Assembly: GCA_903870165.1 (NCBI GenBank)
Contig: CAIQBW010000012.1
Coordinates: 62,001 to 126,000 of the forward strand
Length of the DNA: 64,000 nucleotides
Direction: 5' to 3'
From: an uncultured Methylophilaceae bacterium
GTDB taxonomy: Bacteria; Pseudomonadota; Gammaproteobacteria; Burkholderiales; Methylophilaceae
The translations under genes were made by a program, and so were the position numbers. Positions within the stretch are counted from its first letter, which is position 1; each line of letters starts with the position of its first letter. Shown here piece by piece: positions 42,298 to 53,323 of this stretch. Under the pieces are notes generated by a model. The model did not search any database. It was given only the letters and a program-made list of their open reading frames with translations, and was not told where the DNA came from.

Positions 42298-44235
42298 TTA
42301 AATATCGCCTTCATCACTGGCATTTGCATTTCCATCGCCAATAATCATCCCTAGTCTTTGTTTAAGACTCACTGATTTGGTTCCTAGACTATTGGAATAA
42401 AAACAGGTGTTAGCCATGACTTTTTGTACATATTGACGCGTCTCTAAAATCGGAATGGTTTCCGCGTAAATCGCCCCCTCCATCGGCTTTTTAGGTGCCC
42501 AATGTCTTGCATTACCAGGCCCAGCATTATAAGCTGCTGTTGCCATTGCCGCTTGACCACTCATTAAATCCAATGTGTAGCGTAAATAATAAGTCCCCAA
42601 CTTCACATTAGTTTCTGTTTGATGAATCATATTCTGGCGATACTCACTAAATCCTGTTTTTTTAGCTATCCATGCAGCAGTTGCAGGCATGACCTGCATC
42701 AAGCCAGACGCCCCAACGCCAGATTTTGCATAACTGACAAAGCGGCTTTCTTGACGAGTTAAACCATAAACCCAAGCCTCATCCAAGCCATTGGCTTTAG
42801 AGAAAGTCTGTACAGTTTCACGATAAGGGGCTGGGTAACGCAATACAAAATTATGCACAAACTTGGTTTTTTCAGCGGTGCTAATCGCCAGATCATACCA
42901 AGATTGGCGCATCGCCAATTCTGCAGCAGCGAGCATTTGCTTATCATCATAATCTTTAGTTGCCCATGCCCACTCTGCACGACTCTCCCAGCGCATATCT
43001 AACCTTTGTAGCTCAAGCGCTCTTTGCATGGCCGGTTGATTTTTAACAGCCTGCACCTCTGCGTCTGAAGGCACATAATTACTTGGAGTATTTGTTATCA
43101 CATCGCCCAACTCATCTTGTGCTAGCAAACCATAAAATGAATGCTCACGTGAAAGAGTAACAAATATCGCATTTGCTTTTGCAATGAGATTTTGCGCTTT
43201 ATAAGCACGTGCCTTCCAATAGCGCCATGGAGGCTCTTCTTGTTGAGTCGCTTGCATATCTTCAATGGTCGCTAAGACCAAGGCCCAATTTCTATCCAAC
43301 AATGCAGCGCGAACTTTCCAAGCAATTTCATCTTGCTCCAGCTCACTGTTTTTCACTTTCGCATACAAACTTAATGCCTGCTCATCATGACGACGTGCGG
43401 CTTGCATCGCTAGACGACCCCACATGTAAACTTGTTCATCAGTTTCAAACTGGGGCATGAGTTTAGCCCATGTGCTTAATCCAGCATCCAACTTACTTCG
43501 AACTAACTTATCTATCGCATAGAGATTGAGCGCCCGCCCCAAATGACTTTTAAATGGGATAATTTTCTTTTCGAGCGCGACTTGTGGGTTTTGGTAAACA
43601 GTATCAATGAGTTTTAATTGTGCTTTTGAAATGTTTGAATCACGTTGAATGATGGCCTTAGCTAAAGCGACTTTTCCTTCTTGCATCGCCAATCTAAAAC
43701 GCGCCCAAATATCATCTTGCGTGAGGACCTTGGATGCTTGCATCAAATCAAATAAGTTTTCGCAATTCGCTGGTTGCTCTGCTGTGCTCATCCATAAGGC
43801 TTTGCCTTCTGTCAAAGCAATAACATCTCCTTTTTTGGCGCGTCCTTCAAGCACATAGCAACTCACTGCTAAATCTTCACGTTTAAAATTAGGAAGCTCA
43901 TCAAAAAAGGTGTCCCAATCTTGACGTTTACCTAGGCTCTTAAGCCACTCGGCACGCACCTTATCTGCAAAAGAGTAGTCGGCGTATTGGGATAAAAAGT
44001 CACGAATCACAACTTTATCGCTGGTACTCAAAGTAATCAGCATGAGCCAGTAGTCTGCGTAAGACGCTAGGATGTAATTTTGGGAATGAAGCTGGCTTGC
44101 ATCCTCAGCAAGTGCCTTCACGTTTCTGGATTGATAGGCCGTTTGAGCGTGTACGAATATTTGATCTGCACTCATCCCCCAAGCAGAGCTAGCGCTAGAT
44201 AAGGCCAAACTTAATAAAATTGCCCAACGTTTCAT
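42298..44235 (-). CDS. slt: Soluble lytic murein transglycosylase
   Basis: A periplasmic enzyme of 645 residues that cleaves glycan strands to 1,6-anhydro-muropeptides. A signal peptide (WAILLSLALSSASSAWG) is followed by a long alpha-helical superhelix. The lysozyme-like catalytic domain at about residue 490 has RQESRFVSYAKSGVGASGLMQVMPATA with the catalytic Glu, then ATAAYNAGPGNARHW. It lies downstream of the lpxC-small membrane protein pair. Confidence 0.95.
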   Translation of the reverse strand: MKRWAILLSLALSSASSAWGMSADQIFVHAQTAYQSRNVKALAEDASQLHSQNYILASYADYWLMLITLSTSDKVVIRDFLSQYADYSFADKVRAEWLKSLGKRQDWDTFFDELPNFKREDLAVSCYVLEGRAKKGDVIALTEGKALWMSTAEQPANCENLFDLMQASKVLTQDDIWARFRLAMQEGKVALAKAIIQRDSNISKAQLKLIDTVYQNPQVALEKKIIPFKSHLGRALNLYAIDKLVRSKLDAGLSTWAKLMPQFETDEQVYMWGRLAMQAARRHDEQALSLYAKVKNSELEQDEIAWKVRAALLDRNWALVLATIEDMQATQQEEPPWRYWKARAYKAQNLIAKANAIFVTLSREHSFYGLLAQDELGDVITNTPSNYVPSDAEVQAVKNQPAMQRALELQRLDMRWESRAEWAWATKDYDDKQMLAAAELAMRQSWYDLAISTAEKTKFVHNFVLRYPAPYRETVQTFSKANGLDEAWVYGLTRQESRFVSYAKSGVGASGLMQVMPATAAWIAKKTGFSEYRQNMIHQTETNVKLGTYYLRYTLDLMSGQAAMATAAYNAGPGNARHWAPKKPMEGAIYAETIPILETRQYVQKVMANTCFYSNSLGTKSVSLKQRLGMIIGDGNANASDEGDI

Positions 44236-44301
44236 TATGTTCCTTGAGCTAGGACTTTGATACTTGCCCCACCCATCGTGAAAATTTTAGGGCGATGCAA
44301 T

Positions 44302-44490
44302 TTATACCAGGATAATACGCACAACCGCCATCACAACGGCAGCAGCGAGCAACAATAGAAATGCGTATTTAATGATCTGCCCCAAGAGGCGAAGATAGCG
44401 CTTATCACCTTTGACCAAAAAGGCCCCTAAGCAAACTGCACATGGAAATATAATTAAGATTAATAAAACTCGAGCGATTAATAATCCCAT
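44302..44490 (-). CDS. Small two-helix membrane protein
   Basis: I do not recognise this family. It is a protein of 62 residues with two hydrophobic segments (LIARVLLILIIFPCAVCLGAFLV and YAFLLLLAAAVVMAVVRIILV) joined by a basic loop (KGDKRYLRLLGQ). AGGG six bases before the ATG supports translation. It starts 14 bases past lpxC, so it is probably the last gene of the division operon. Confidence 0.7.
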   Translation of the reverse strand: MGLLIARVLLILIIFPCAVCLGAFLVKGDKRYLRLLGQIIKYAFLLLLAAAVVMAVVRIILV

Positions 44491-44504
44491 AGTCCCTGAC
44501 TCAC

Positions 44505-45434
44505 TTAAATGTAATGCAATGCGGGGGAGGCCATTATTGGAGCTTGAAATCCACTAGGCGCTTCTTCCGCTTTTTCGAAGGTTGCATACTCCCAAGCATC
44601 AGCATCAGCCAACAATGTACGTAACAATTGGTTATTCAGCGCATGGCCAGACTTGTGGGCTGTGAAAGCGCAAAGCAAGGGATGCCCAAGCACATACAAA
44701 TCCCCAATCGCGTCTAAAGTTTTGTGTTTTACAAACTCGTCTTCGTAACGCAAACCATCGTGATTCAAAATGCGGTATTCATCTAAAACGATGGCGTTAT
44801 CCAAGCTACCACCACGTGCCAAACCCATAGAGCGTAAGGCTTCTACTTCATGCATAAAGCCAAACGTGCGGGCGCGGCTTACTTCTTTGATATATGAATT
44901 GTCGGCAAAATCAATTTTGACATTGTTACCTGTATGCTCAAAAACAGGATGCGCAAAATCGATCGTAAAATCGACTTTAAATCCAAAATATGGATCAAAA
45001 CGCACCCATTTATCCCCATCTTGGACTTCGACCGTCTTTTTGATACGAATAAATTTCTTGGCGGCGGCTTGTTCGACAATCCCTGCTTGCTGAAGTAAAA
45101 ATACGAACGGGCCTGAGCTTCCATCCATAATCGGTACTTCACCAGCGGACAATTCAACGTAAATATTATCTATCCCTAGCCCAGCTAGTGCGGACATTAA
45201 ATGCTCGACAGTAGCAACGCGCACCCCTTCGTGTTCCAAGGCTGAACACATCCGAGTGTCGCATACATATTGAGGCTGCACTTTGATTTCCGCTGAATCG
45301 GGCAGATCGACGCGGCGGAACACAATACCAGTATTGGGTGCTGCAGGACGAAAGGTCATTTTGACCTTTTCGCCAGTATGCAAGCCAACACCAGTGGCAC
45401 TAATTGATTTTTTAAGGGTGCGCTGTTTCAGCAT
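44505..45434 (-). CDS. lpxC: UDP-3-O-acyl-N-acetylglucosamine deacetylase
   Basis: The zinc enzyme that commits precursors to lipid A, 309 residues. The zinc/catalytic histidines are in [33 protein letters not shown] and HKSGHALNN. The N-terminus [20 protein letters not shown] is typical. It lies after ftsZ as in E. coli, with 186 bases of hairpin-rich DNA between. Confidence 0.97.
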   Translation of the reverse strand: MLKQRTLKKSISATGVGLHTGEKVKMTFRPAAPNTGIVFRRVDLPDSAEIKVQPQYVCDTRMCSALEHEGVRVATVEHLMSALAGLGIDNIYVELSAGEVPIMDGSSGPFVFLLQQAGIVEQAAAKKFIRIKKTVEVQDGDKWVRFDPYFGFKVDFTIDFAHPVFEHTGNNVKIDFADNSYIKEVSRARTFGFMHEVEALRSMGLARGGSLDNAIVLDEYRILNHDGLRYEDEFVKHKTLDAIGDLYVLGHPLLCAFTAHKSGHALNNQLLRTLLADADAWEYATFEKAEEAPSGFQAPIMASPALHYI

Positions 45435-45462
45435 ATTTTCTTTTTAATCTCACCTTACATAA

Positions 45463-45499
45463 CCTAAAAAATCTTTTTAGGGCTTCTTAAACTTAAGAA
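45463..45499 (-). repeat. Two tandem inverted repeats in the lpxC leader
   Basis: CCTAAAAA-ATC-TTTTTAGG (45463-45481) and TTCTTAA-AC-TTAAGAA (45484-45499) are both perfect and lie two bases apart, 28-65 bases before the lpxC start. They may form leader hairpins. No T-run follows. Confidence 0.6.
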
Positions 45500-45549
45500 C
45501 CCCTCTCAATAAAGACTATCTATCCTGCTAAAAGCATAGCATAAATGCC

Positions 45550-45570
45550 GCACTCACTCATAACGAGTGC
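45550..45570 (-). repeat. Inverted repeat between ftsZ and lpxC
   Basis: GCACTC and GAGTGC pair around nine bases; an alternative inner pairing of CACTC with GAGTG is also possible. Function unknown. Confidence 0.4.
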
Positions 45571-45594
45571 CATCCCTAAAACTTAGCCAGTGAT

Positions 45595-45636
45595 TAAACA
45601 GGCAGATTAATCTAACTCAATTAATCTGCTTGTTTA
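45595..45636 (-). repeat. Long inverted repeat spanning the ftsZ stop codon
   Basis: Arms of 16 bases (TAAACAGGCAGATTAA and TTAATCTGCTTGTTTA, one G-T mismatch) flank a 10-base loop. The right arm includes the last ftsZ codons and its TAA. On the minus strand no U-tract follows, so it is not a standard terminator; an RNA-stability or weak termination element is possible. Confidence 0.7.
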
Positions 45637-46799
45637 CGTAAAAATGCTGGGATGTCATATTCCTCAATCCCATCTTTTTTCATCGCATCCACTTGGGCAC
45701 GACGACCGCTATTTTGTGTAAACACAGCAGGCTCATCATCGTCCATGAAGCCAACATTGCCAGCGCCGGTGTAGATTGGTTGGTTGGTTGTACCATCACG
45801 TACTACTGGCGTAGTCATCACGAGTTTTGGTTTTTGTTGCGCACCAACACCATTCAAGCCTGTCGCAACCATCGTTACACGCAAGCCATCACCGATGCTC
45901 TCATCAAATACGTTGCCCACAATCACAGTTGCTTCATCCGCAGTGAATGAGCGAATTGTGTTCATTACATCGTAATATTCTTTCATTTTGAAAGAGTGAC
46001 TTGCAGTAATGTTCACCAAAACACCGCGTGCATTCGCTAAGTTGACGTTCTCTAGCAATGGGCTTGCAACCGCTTGTTCAGCTGCCAATACCGCACGATC
46101 TGGACCTGTAGCTACCGCAGAACCCATCATTGCCATGCCCATTTCAGACATCACTGTGCGCACATCAGCAAAGTCAACGTTGACCAAACCTGGGCAATTA
46201 ATAATTTCGGCAATGCCTGAAACAGCGTTATGAAGTACATCGTTAGCTGCTTTAAAAGCATCGGTAAATGTCACATCATCGCCCAGCACTTCCATCAATT
46301 TGTCATTAGGGATAATGATAAGAGAGTCAACATGCTTTGATAGTTCTTCCAAACCATCCGTTGCGACCTTGCCGCGCTTGCCTTCAAATGCGAATGGTTT
46401 AGTCACCACTGCAACTGTCAAAATACCCATTTCTTTCGCAACTTCAGCAACGATAGGGGCTGCACCAGTACCTGTACCGCCACCCATGCCAGCAGTGATG
46501 AATAACATATCAGCGCCATCAATCACTTCCGCGATGCGGTCACGGTCCTCTAAAGCAGCTTCTCGGCCGATTTCAGGTTTAGCACCTGCACCCAGACCCT
46601 TTGTGATGTCCATACCAATTTGCAGTACAGTCTTCGCTTGGCTTTTTTTCAGCGCTTGCATGTCGGTGTTCGCACAAATAAATTCTACGCCGCCAACGTT
46701 TTTTGCAATCATGTGCTCGACAGCGTTACCGCCGCAACCACCCACACCAATGACCTTAATGACGGCTTCTTGGTTTTCGTTATCCATAATTTCAAACAT
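45621..46799 (-). CDS. ftsZ: Cell division GTPase FtsZ
   Basis: The tubulin-like protein that forms the Z ring, 392 residues. The GTP-binding glycines are in GVGGCGGNAVEHM and the tubulin signature is GGGTGTGAAP. The C-terminal peptide YDIPAFLRKQAD is the conserved FtsA/ZipA/SlmA/ZapD binding tail. ATG 46799 has AAGGAG seven bases upstream, so MFEIMDNEN is the start rather than the internal ATG four codons on. Confidence 0.98.
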   Translation of the reverse strand: MFEIMDNENQEAVIKVIGVGGCGGNAVEHMIAKNVGGVEFICANTDMQALKKSQAKTVLQIGMDITKGLGAGAKPEIGREAALEDRDRIAEVIDGADMLFITAGMGGGTGTGAAPIVAEVAKEMGILTVAVVTKPFAFEGKRGKVATDGLEELSKHVDSLIIIPNDKLMEVLGDDVTFTDAFKAANDVLHNAVSGIAEIINCPGLVNVDFADVRTVMSEMGMAMMGSAVATGPDRAVLAAEQAVASPLLENVNLANARGVLVNITASHSFKMKEYYDVMNTIRSFTADEATVIVGNVFDESIGDGLRVTMVATGLNGVGAQQKPKLVMTTPVVRDGTTNQPIYTGAGNVGFMDDDEPAVFTQNSGRRAQVDAMKKDGIEEYDIPAFLRKQAD

Positions 46800-46871
46800 T
46801 GTATTTCTCCTTGATATCTGCCTAAACTAAATTACTTCTGCCTTTATTACTTTTACTACCACTACCTACTA

Positions 46872-48110
46872 CTAAAAATTACCTTGAAACCAACTCTTCA
46901 TCCGTTCGAGAATCCTACCGAATGAATTCGCATCCAAGCTCACTTGAATCTGTTGTGCGACTTGGCGCTTGCCTATCAACAACAAACCTACACCTGTTGC
47001 ATAGCGCGGATTACTTACTACTTCTGACAAACCACCTACGTATCTTGGCAAACCTAGACGAACTGGCATGTGGAAAATCTCCTCACCCAACTCAACCATG
47101 CCTTTCATCATTGCTGAACCACCTGTAATCACGATGCCTGAAGCAATCATCTCTTCTAAACCGCTACGGCGTAATTCAGCCAATACGAACTCATACAACT
47201 CCACCACACGGGGCTCAATCACTTCAGCCAAGGTTTGAACTGAAAGCTGGCGGCCTTCACGACCATCGGTGCCTTGCACTTCAACCACTTCACGGGGATC
47301 TGCTAGTTGTCTTAAGGCACAACCGTGTTTAATCTTGATGTCTTCAGCGGATTGCGTTGGTGTTCTTAACGCGACTGCAACGTCATTAGTGATTTGATCC
47401 CCTGCAATAGGTATGACTGCCGTATGACGAATCGCACCTTGCTTGAACACAGCAATATCTGTTGTCCCTCCGCCGATATCCACCAAACAAACGCCTAATT
47501 CTTTTTCATCTTCTGTCAGCACTGCTTCACTAGAAGCCAAAGGCTGAAGAATCAAATCTGTCACTTCTAAACCGCAACGCTTAATACTCTTGACGATGTT
47601 TTGCGCAGCGGCAACAGCGCCAGTCACAATATGAACCTTCACCTCCAGCTTCATGCCGCTCATGCCAAGCGGCTCACGCACGTCTTCCTGACCGTCAATG
47701 ATGTATTCTTGTGTAAGAATATGCAGAATCTGCTGGTCTGAAGGCAAAGCAATCGCTTGCGCAGTTTCAATCACACGCGCCACATCAGCCTGCGTCACCT
47801 CAGCATCTTTAATCTTCACCATTCCCCGTGCATTAATACTTTGCACATGGCTGCCAGCAATCCCTGTAAATGCATTCTTAATCGTGCAATCAGCCATCAG
47901 CTCAGCTTCTTCAATCGCACGTTGAATCGCGTTCACTGTCGAATCAATGTTAATCACTACGCCCTTTTTAAGACCGCGTGAGACGTGTTGTCCGAGGCCA
48001 ATGACATTCATACTTCCATCAGCCATCAACTCTGCCACGATTGCGACAACTTTAGATGTGCCAATATCTAAGCCAATAATGAGGTTTTTCTCTTCTTTAG
48101 CTCTACTCAT
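46872..48110 (-). CDS. ftsA: Cell division protein FtsA
   Basis: An actin-like ATPase of 412 residues that anchors FtsZ to the membrane. Phosphate-binding motifs are GLDIGTSKVVAIV and LVDIGGGTTDIAVF. The C-terminal amphipathic helix (ILERMKSWFQGNF) is the membrane anchor. It lies 64 bases after ftsQ. Confidence 0.97.
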   Translation of the reverse strand: MSRAKEEKNLIIGLDIGTSKVVAIVAELMADGSMNVIGLGQHVSRGLKKGVVINIDSTVNAIQRAIEEAELMADCTIKNAFTGIAGSHVQSINARGMVKIKDAEVTQADVARVIETAQAIALPSDQQILHILTQEYIIDGQEDVREPLGMSGMKLEVKVHIVTGAVAAAQNIVKSIKRCGLEVTDLILQPLASSEAVLTEDEKELGVCLVDIGGGTTDIAVFKQGAIRHTAVIPIAGDQITNDVAVALRTPTQSAEDIKIKHGCALRQLADPREVVEVQGTDGREGRQLSVQTLAEVIEPRVVELYEFVLAELRRSGLEEMIASGIVITGGSAMMKGMVELGEEIFHMPVRLGLPRYVGGLSEVVSNPRYATGVGLLLIGKRQVAQQIQVSLDANSFGRILERMKSWFQGNF

Positions 48111-48174
48111 CGTGTTTCTCCACTTTTCTTAATTCAGTTCTATTCATGCTGGTTAATAATTTATCTTGCTTAAA

Positions 48175-49050
48175 CTAGGCTTTAGTCTTTTTCACTTCAA
48201 TCTTCTTTAAATCCGGCTTTTTAATCTCTTTATTGCTTTGTTCTTTTTTAACTGGCGCTTTTTTGCCAGCTTCTTTTTTAGGTTCGCTCTTACCGTTATG
48301 TTGACTTTGCTCTTTAGGCTCTAAGGCTACAGCTGCAGGCTTAAATGCTGCCAATGCCATTGGGCTTCTCACTGCAAAACCACTTGGATAGCGCAAATCC
48401 ACATATTTCAAGTCGCCTTTCAAGCCCGCATAGGTTTTGCTATACACCTGCATAAAGCGTGCAAGGCGCATATCCATCTTTTCGCGACCAAGTGAAATCA
48501 CCATGCCTGTATTGGTCGTTACCTGCCAAGAGCGTCTTGGCGTCAACGTCACTTCCGTTAATTTCATTTTCATTGGCAAAATTAACTCGCCAAACTCAGC
48601 GTAATGTTCAGCCACTTCTTTTACGCCATCCCCTGGGCCATAAAATACTGGTAAATCAGCATCTGAGGCCGCATGAAACAACTCACCATGCGTGTTCACC
48701 AATGCAATATTTCCCCAACGCGCCAAGGCTTGATGCTCCTCAATCACCACTTCCAATCGATTAGGCCATCGTCTTCTCACACTCACCGTTCTAGCCCAAG
48801 GAAGTTTCTCAAAGGCTTCACGTGTCTTCACTAAATTCACTGTAAAAAAGTTACCTTGCAAATAACGGCCAGAAATTAATTTCACTTGCTCGCGTGTCAC
48901 ATGTTTCAGTTCACCCTCTACTCGCACTTCATTGAGTGGGAAAATCGGCAAATGGACCACAATGAAAAGAGCACCGTACATAAATAGTACAAATGCAAAT
49001 GCAAACAACACGTTTGCAATCCAATTCAAAATATTGGGTTTATCCCACAC
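48175..49050 (-). CDS. ftsQ: Cell division protein FtsQ with Lys-rich C-terminal tail
   Basis: A bitopic membrane protein of 291 residues that links early and late divisome parts. One membrane helix ([20 protein letters not shown]) is followed by a POTRA domain ([19 protein letters not shown]) and the FtsQ beta domain. The last 48 residues hold 16 lysines in a low-complexity tail, an unusual end for a periplasmic protein. The start is GTG 49050, overlapping ddlB by 11 bases. Confidence 0.94.
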   Translation of the reverse strand: MWDKPNILNWIANVLFAFAFVLFMYGALFIVVHLPIFPLNEVRVEGELKHVTREQVKLISGRYLQGNFFTVNLVKTREAFEKLPWARTVSVRRRWPNRLEVVIEEHQALARWGNIALVNTHGELFHAASDADLPVFYGPGDGVKEVAEHYAEFGELILPMKMKLTEVTLTPRRSWQVTTNTGMVISLGREKMDMRLARFMQVYSKTYAGLKGDLKYVDLRYPSGFAVRSPMALAAFKPAAVALEPKEQSQHNGKSEPKKEAGKKAPVKKEQSNKEIKKPDLKKIEVKKTKA

Positions 49051-49972
49051 GTACTTTTGCTCCGTGCTGTTTAATCGCCAATGTCAAAATGCGTTTCACT
49101 AATTCAGCAAATGGAATACCTGCTGCTTTTGCAGCCATCGGCACCAAGCTGTGGTCTGTCATCCCAGGGCTCGTATTCACTTCCAAAAAGTAATGTCTTC
49201 CTGATTCATCCATCAAGAAATCCACACGACCCCAGCCTGTGCCACCGATTGCCTTAAATGCCTGCAAGGCCTCTGCCTGTATCTTGGCTTCTTGGTCTTT
49301 TGGCAAACCACACGGGCATAAATACTGCGTGTCATCACGCAAATACTTTGCTTCAAAATCATAAAACTCATTAGCAGGAACGATCCGCACAATCGGCAAT
49401 ACTTGGTCGCCTAGAATTCCAACGGTATACTCACCACCACCCACAAACTGCTCGGCAATGACAAGCGGGTCTGATTTAGCCGCCAACTCATAAGCAGCTT
49501 TCAAATCCCCCGCCACTTTTACCTTGCTAATTCCAATACTTGAGCCTTCGTTGGCTGGTTTTACAAAGAGCGGCAATCCTAGCTTTTCCTCAATCACTGC
49601 AAAATCAGAATCAGCACTCACCACTTCAAATGCAGGCGTTGTCACGCCTGCTGCATGCCAAATTAACTTAGTACGCCACTTGTCCATCCCAATAGCTGAA
49701 GCCATCACGCTAGAGCCTGTATATGGAATGCCAAATAACTCCAAAACCCCTTGCATGGTGCCATCCTCACCGAAACGGCCATGAAGAGAGATAAAGGCAG
49801 CATCAAATTGTTCTAAGTCATGCAATGGTCGAGTCGCTGGGTCAAATGGCTCCGCATCTATTCCTTGCGCTTGCAAAGCGGCTAAAACAGCTAAGCCGCT
49901 CTTAAGCGAGACTTCACGCTCGCCTGATTTGCCGCCCAATAAAACCGCTACTTTTCCAAATGTGTTACTCAT
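49040..49972 (-). CDS. ddlB: D-alanine--D-alanine ligase
   Basis: An ATP-grasp ligase of 310 residues supplying the D-Ala-D-Ala of peptidoglycan. [19 protein letters not shown] at the N-terminus, [10 protein letters not shown] in the middle and [18 protein letters not shown] at the end are diagnostic. It overlaps murB by four bases (ATGA) and ftsQ by 11. Confidence 0.97.
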   Translation of the reverse strand: MSNTFGKVAVLLGGKSGEREVSLKSGLAVLAALQAQGIDAEPFDPATRPLHDLEQFDAAFISLHGRFGEDGTMQGVLELFGIPYTGSSVMASAIGMDKWRTKLIWHAAGVTTPAFEVVSADSDFAVIEEKLGLPLFVKPANEGSSIGISKVKVAGDLKAAYELAAKSDPLVIAEQFVGGGEYTVGILGDQVLPIVRIVPANEFYDFEAKYLRDDTQYLCPCGLPKDQEAKIQAEALQAFKAIGGTGWGRVDFLMDESGRHYFLEVNTSPGMTDHSLVPMAAKAAGIPFAELVKRILTLAIKQHGAKVRVG

Positions 49973-50877
49973 GCTTTTCCACTCACTTTTTCACCCAACA
50001 CATGCACTTCTTGGCGCAAGCTAATTCCAAACTTCTCTTTTACTGTCTCACGCATTAGCGCAATTAATTGCTCAATATCTTCAGCACTTGCATCGCCCAA
50101 GTTCACAATAAAATTGGCATGCTTTTCCGAAATCTGTGCGCCGCCAATTTTGTGGCCTTTTAAGCCACAAGCCTCAATCAATCGTGCCGCATAATCACCT
50201 TCTGGATTACGGAAGGTTGAGCCTGCGTTTGGTAAATTAAGCGGCTGCGTCGCTAATCTTTTGGCTAGTAAAGCTTTAATCTTTTCCTCAGACGCTTCAG
50301 CATCCCCAGCTGATAACTCAAACCAAGCACCGACAAACCATTCTTTTGCTACTGGCATAGCAACATGGCGATATGTCGCAACGAATTCATCCGCATTTCG
50401 TTCATGCACCAAGCCTTTAGCATCAATCGTTAGCACGCGTTTAACGCTGTCCCAAGTTTCGCCACCATGACAGCCGGCATTCATCGCCAAAGCACCACCT
50501 ACCGTACCAGGAATACCAGCCCAAAATTCGCCACCTTGTTTGGCTTGTTTTGCGGTAAAACGTGCCAACTTAGCACACGTCACACCAGCATCTGAATAGA
50601 CTAAATCACCTTCCATTTGTAAGGTGTTGAGTGCGTTATGAAGCACCACCACCGTACCGCGTACCCCTGCATCTCTTACCAATAAATTCGAACCCAAGCC
50701 CACAAAATGAATTGGCTCATTGGCATCTAAACTTTGTAAGAAAGCACTTAAATCATCCAAGCTCGCAGGAATATATAAACGATCCGCTTTGCCGCCCACG
50801 CGCCAGCTGTTGTAACGAGTCATAGGCTCGTTCAACAACAAACTTCCTTGTGCTGGAGCTTGGGCCATTACTTGCAT
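49969..50877 (-). CDS. murB: UDP-N-acetylenolpyruvoylglucosamine reductase
   Basis: A FAD enzyme of 302 residues that completes UDP-MurNAc. FAD-binding features are [33 protein letters not shown] and [19 protein letters not shown]. At about 300 residues it resembles the short type II MurB rather than E. coli type I (342). The catalytic Ser is in NAGSTFRNP. Its start overlaps the murC stop by 10 bases. Confidence 0.96.
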   Translation of the reverse strand: MQVMAQAPAQGSLLLNEPMTRYNSWRVGGKADRLYIPASLDDLSAFLQSLDANEPIHFVGLGSNLLVRDAGVRGTVVVLHNALNTLQMEGDLVYSDAGVTCAKLARFTAKQAKQGGEFWAGIPGTVGGALAMNAGCHGGETWDSVKRVLTIDAKGLVHERNADEFVATYRHVAMPVAKEWFVGAWFELSAGDAEASEEKIKALLAKRLATQPLNLPNAGSTFRNPEGDYAARLIEACGLKGHKIGGAQISEKHANFIVNLGDASAEDIEQLIALMRETVKEKFGISLRQEVHVLGEKVSGKA

Positions 50878-52262
50878 AAATCCCTTGTTAAACTTGCCAC
50901 TTGGCCAATTGAACCGGCTCCCATGACAATCACCACATCCGCGTCTTGCACAGTGTTCACAATCGCTTGCGGTAATTCAGTCGTCGTTTCTACAAAGAGT
51001 GGCTCCACCTTCCCCGTCACGCGAACTGCACGAACCAACGAGCGGCCATCTGCGGCTACGATTGGGGCTTCACCAGCTGAATAAACTTCAGTAAGCAAAA
51101 CAGCATCTGCGCTTGAAAGCACTTTTACAAAATCTTCAAAACAATCACGTGTTCTTGTAAAACGATGTGGCTGGAAAGCAAGCACCAAACGTCGGTTAGG
51201 AAATGCACCGCGTGCAGCCGCGATCACCGCCTGCATTTCTACTGGGTGATGGCCATAATCATCAATCAATGTAAATGTGCCGCCGGCTGGTGCTTTAACT
51301 TCGCCATAGCGCTCAAAACGACGACCCACACCTTTAAATTCTTTAAGCGCTTTAATCATCGCGGCATCAGGCACATTGAGTTCACTAGCAATCGCAATGG
51401 CCGCCAAGGCATTGAGTACATAGTGTTTACCAGGCAAATTCAACGTCACATCAAATTCTGTTGTCACCCCATTAATACGCTGTACGGTAAAGCGCATTTG
51501 GCCGTTATCCGCAATGACATTAATCGCTCTAACACGCGCAGCATCACTGAAGCCATAAGTCATGACAGGCTTGGTGATGCGCGGCAAAATTTCACGGATA
51601 TTGGCATCATCCACACATACCACTGCCATACCCCAAAACGGCAATTGCTGAACAAAATCCACAAATGCGGTTTTAAGCTTGTCGAAGCTATGCTCGTAAG
51701 TGTCCATATGGTCAGCATCTATATTGGTGACCACCGCCATCACTGGGGTTAGGTGCAAGAATGAAGCATCAGACTCATCTGCCTCAGCCACGATATATTC
51801 ACCCGTTCCTAGTTTTGCGTTAGCATTCGCTGATTCCAACTTACCCCCAATTACATAGGTTGGATCCATACCCGCTTCAGCTAAGATGCTAGCAATCAAA
51901 CTCGTTGTCGTCGTTTTTCCATGCGTACCCGCCACTGCGATTCCCTGTCTAAAGCGCATCAATTCAGCCAACATTAATGCACGTGGCACGACTGGAATGC
52001 CCCGCAAACGGGCTTCTTTAACTTCAGGATTGGCTTCATTAACAGCACTCGAAACTACAACGACATCTGCGTCCGTCAAATTCTCTTTTTGATGGCCTTG
52101 GTAAACCTTTGCACCAGCCGCTTCCAACCTCGCAGTCACATTGTTACTTGCCAAATCAGAGCCAGTGACGTTGAACCCTAAGTTCACGAGCACTTCAGCA
52201 ATACCGCTCATGCCTGAGCCACCGATACCGATAAAATGAATATTCTTCACTTTATGTTTCAT
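50868..52262 (-). CDS. murC: UDP-N-acetylmuramate--L-alanine ligase
   Basis: A Mur ligase of 464 residues adding L-Ala to UDP-MurNAc. The N-terminal [17 protein letters not shown] and the ATP motif [13 protein letters not shown] are diagnostic. The track adds six residues from an upstream start; ATG 52262 has GGAGGT in place and overlaps the murG TGA as ATGA. Confidence 0.97.
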   Translation of the reverse strand: MKHKVKNIHFIGIGGSGMSGIAEVLVNLGFNVTGSDLASNNVTARLEAAGAKVYQGHQKENLTDADVVVVSSAVNEANPEVKEARLRGIPVVPRALMLAELMRFRQGIAVAGTHGKTTTTSLIASILAEAGMDPTYVIGGKLESANANAKLGTGEYIVAEADESDASFLHLTPVMAVVTNIDADHMDTYEHSFDKLKTAFVDFVQQLPFWGMAVVCVDDANIREILPRITKPVMTYGFSDAARVRAINVIADNGQMRFTVQRINGVTTEFDVTLNLPGKHYVLNALAAIAIASELNVPDAAMIKALKEFKGVGRRFERYGEVKAPAGGTFTLIDDYGHHPVEMQAVIAAARGAFPNRRLVLAFQPHRFTRTRDCFEDFVKVLSSADAVLLTEVYSAGEAPIVAADGRSLVRAVRVTGKVEPLFVETTTELPQAIVNTVQDADVVIVMGAGSIGQVASLTRDLCK

Positions 52263-53323
52263 GCGGCCACCTCCATACAAATATTTGCAACATCAATCGT
52301 GGCTGTAGGCTTGCCTAAAGCACGCGCTTTATTTGCCATGCTTAAACAATTATCACGTGTTAATGTCATCAAAATATTCACTAGTTTCTCTACCGTTAAT
52401 TCTTTTTGTTGTACTAGAAATGCCGCTTCATGTTCTGCCAAGTAGGCTGCATTTGTAGTTTGATGGTCGTCCACCGCAAAAGGAAATGGCACCAATAAAC
52501 TACCCAATCCAACGACTGATAACTCAGCAACTGTCATTGCACCTGCACGGCAAATCACAAAATCTGCCCATGCATACATATCGGCCATGTTCTCAATAAA
52601 TGCTCGGCATTCCGCCACTACGCCGTGTTTTACATAATTACTTTGCAATGCCTCAATGTGCTTAGTACCAGCTTGGTGAATGACATGAGGTCTTGCCTCT
52701 GCGGGGATTGCAGAAAGAGCTTGAGGAATTAAGTCATTCAATGCTTGCGCACCTAGACTGCCGCCCACCACCAAAACTCTTAACGCGCCTTTATGCATAG
52801 AGAGTCGCATTTCTGGTTCAGCCAATTCAGTAATATCTACGCGTACTGGATTTCCGATCACTTTGGCTTTACTCAGCGCATTCGGAAAAGCAGCCAATAC
52901 ACGAGTTGCGATTTTTGCCATCAATTTATTGGTTAAGCCTGCCACTGAATTTTGCTCATGGATCACTAGTGGCTTAGCCAGCAAACGAGCAATCAAACCG
53001 CCAGGGAAAGCTGCAAAACCACCCATCCCAAGGACAACATTTGGCTGATAGTGACGGATCGCTTGATAGCTTTGGCTCAAGGCTTTTGCCAAGGCAATTG
53101 GCAACAACATCCAGCCCAATAAACCTTTACCACGAACACCTTGCATGGTCATCATGGCTTTTTGATAGCCTTTGCCTTCTATCAAACGGTTTTCCATACC
53201 ACCGTCAGTCGCAAGCCAAACAATATTCCAGCCCTGTGCTTTCAAATAGTCAGCCACCGCCATCGCTGGATAAACATGCCCACCGGTTCCACCTGCCATG
53301 ACCATAAGCGTTTTGGTACTCAT
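52259..53323 (-). CDS. murG: Lipid II synthase MurG
   Basis: A GT-B glycosyltransferase of 354 residues that adds GlcNAc to lipid I at the inner membrane. [20 protein letters not shown] at the N-terminus, [12 protein letters not shown] and [11 protein letters not shown] in the donor domain are typical. Its start overlaps the ftsW TGA as ATGA. Confidence 0.97.
   Translation of the reverse strand: MSTKTLMVMAGGTGGHVYPAMAVADYLKAQGWNIVWLATDGGMENRLIEGKGYQKAMMTMQGVRGKGLLGWMLLPIALAKALSQSYQAIRHYQPNVVLGMGGFAAFPGGLIARLLAKPLVIHEQNSVAGLTNKLMAKIATRVLAAFPNALSKAKVIGNPVRVDITELAEPEMRLSMHKGALRVLVVGGSLGAQALNDLIPQALSAIPAEARPHVIHQAGTKHIEALQSNYVKHGVVAECRAFIENMADMYAWADFVICRAGAMTVAELSVVGLGSLLVPFPFAVDDHQTTNAAYLAEHEAAFLVQQKELTVEKLVNILMTLTRDNCLSMANKARALGKPTATIDVANICMEVAA

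Noticed and set aside
46300-46830. 176-residue plus-strand ORF over ftsZ
   Set aside because: Antisense shadow of the ftsZ frame; Ser/Pro/Ala-rich composition typical of reversed codons.
51165-51752. 195-residue plus-strand ORF over murC
   Set aside because: Antisense shadow of a certain gene; composition rich in His, Cys, Asn and Ile without domain logic.
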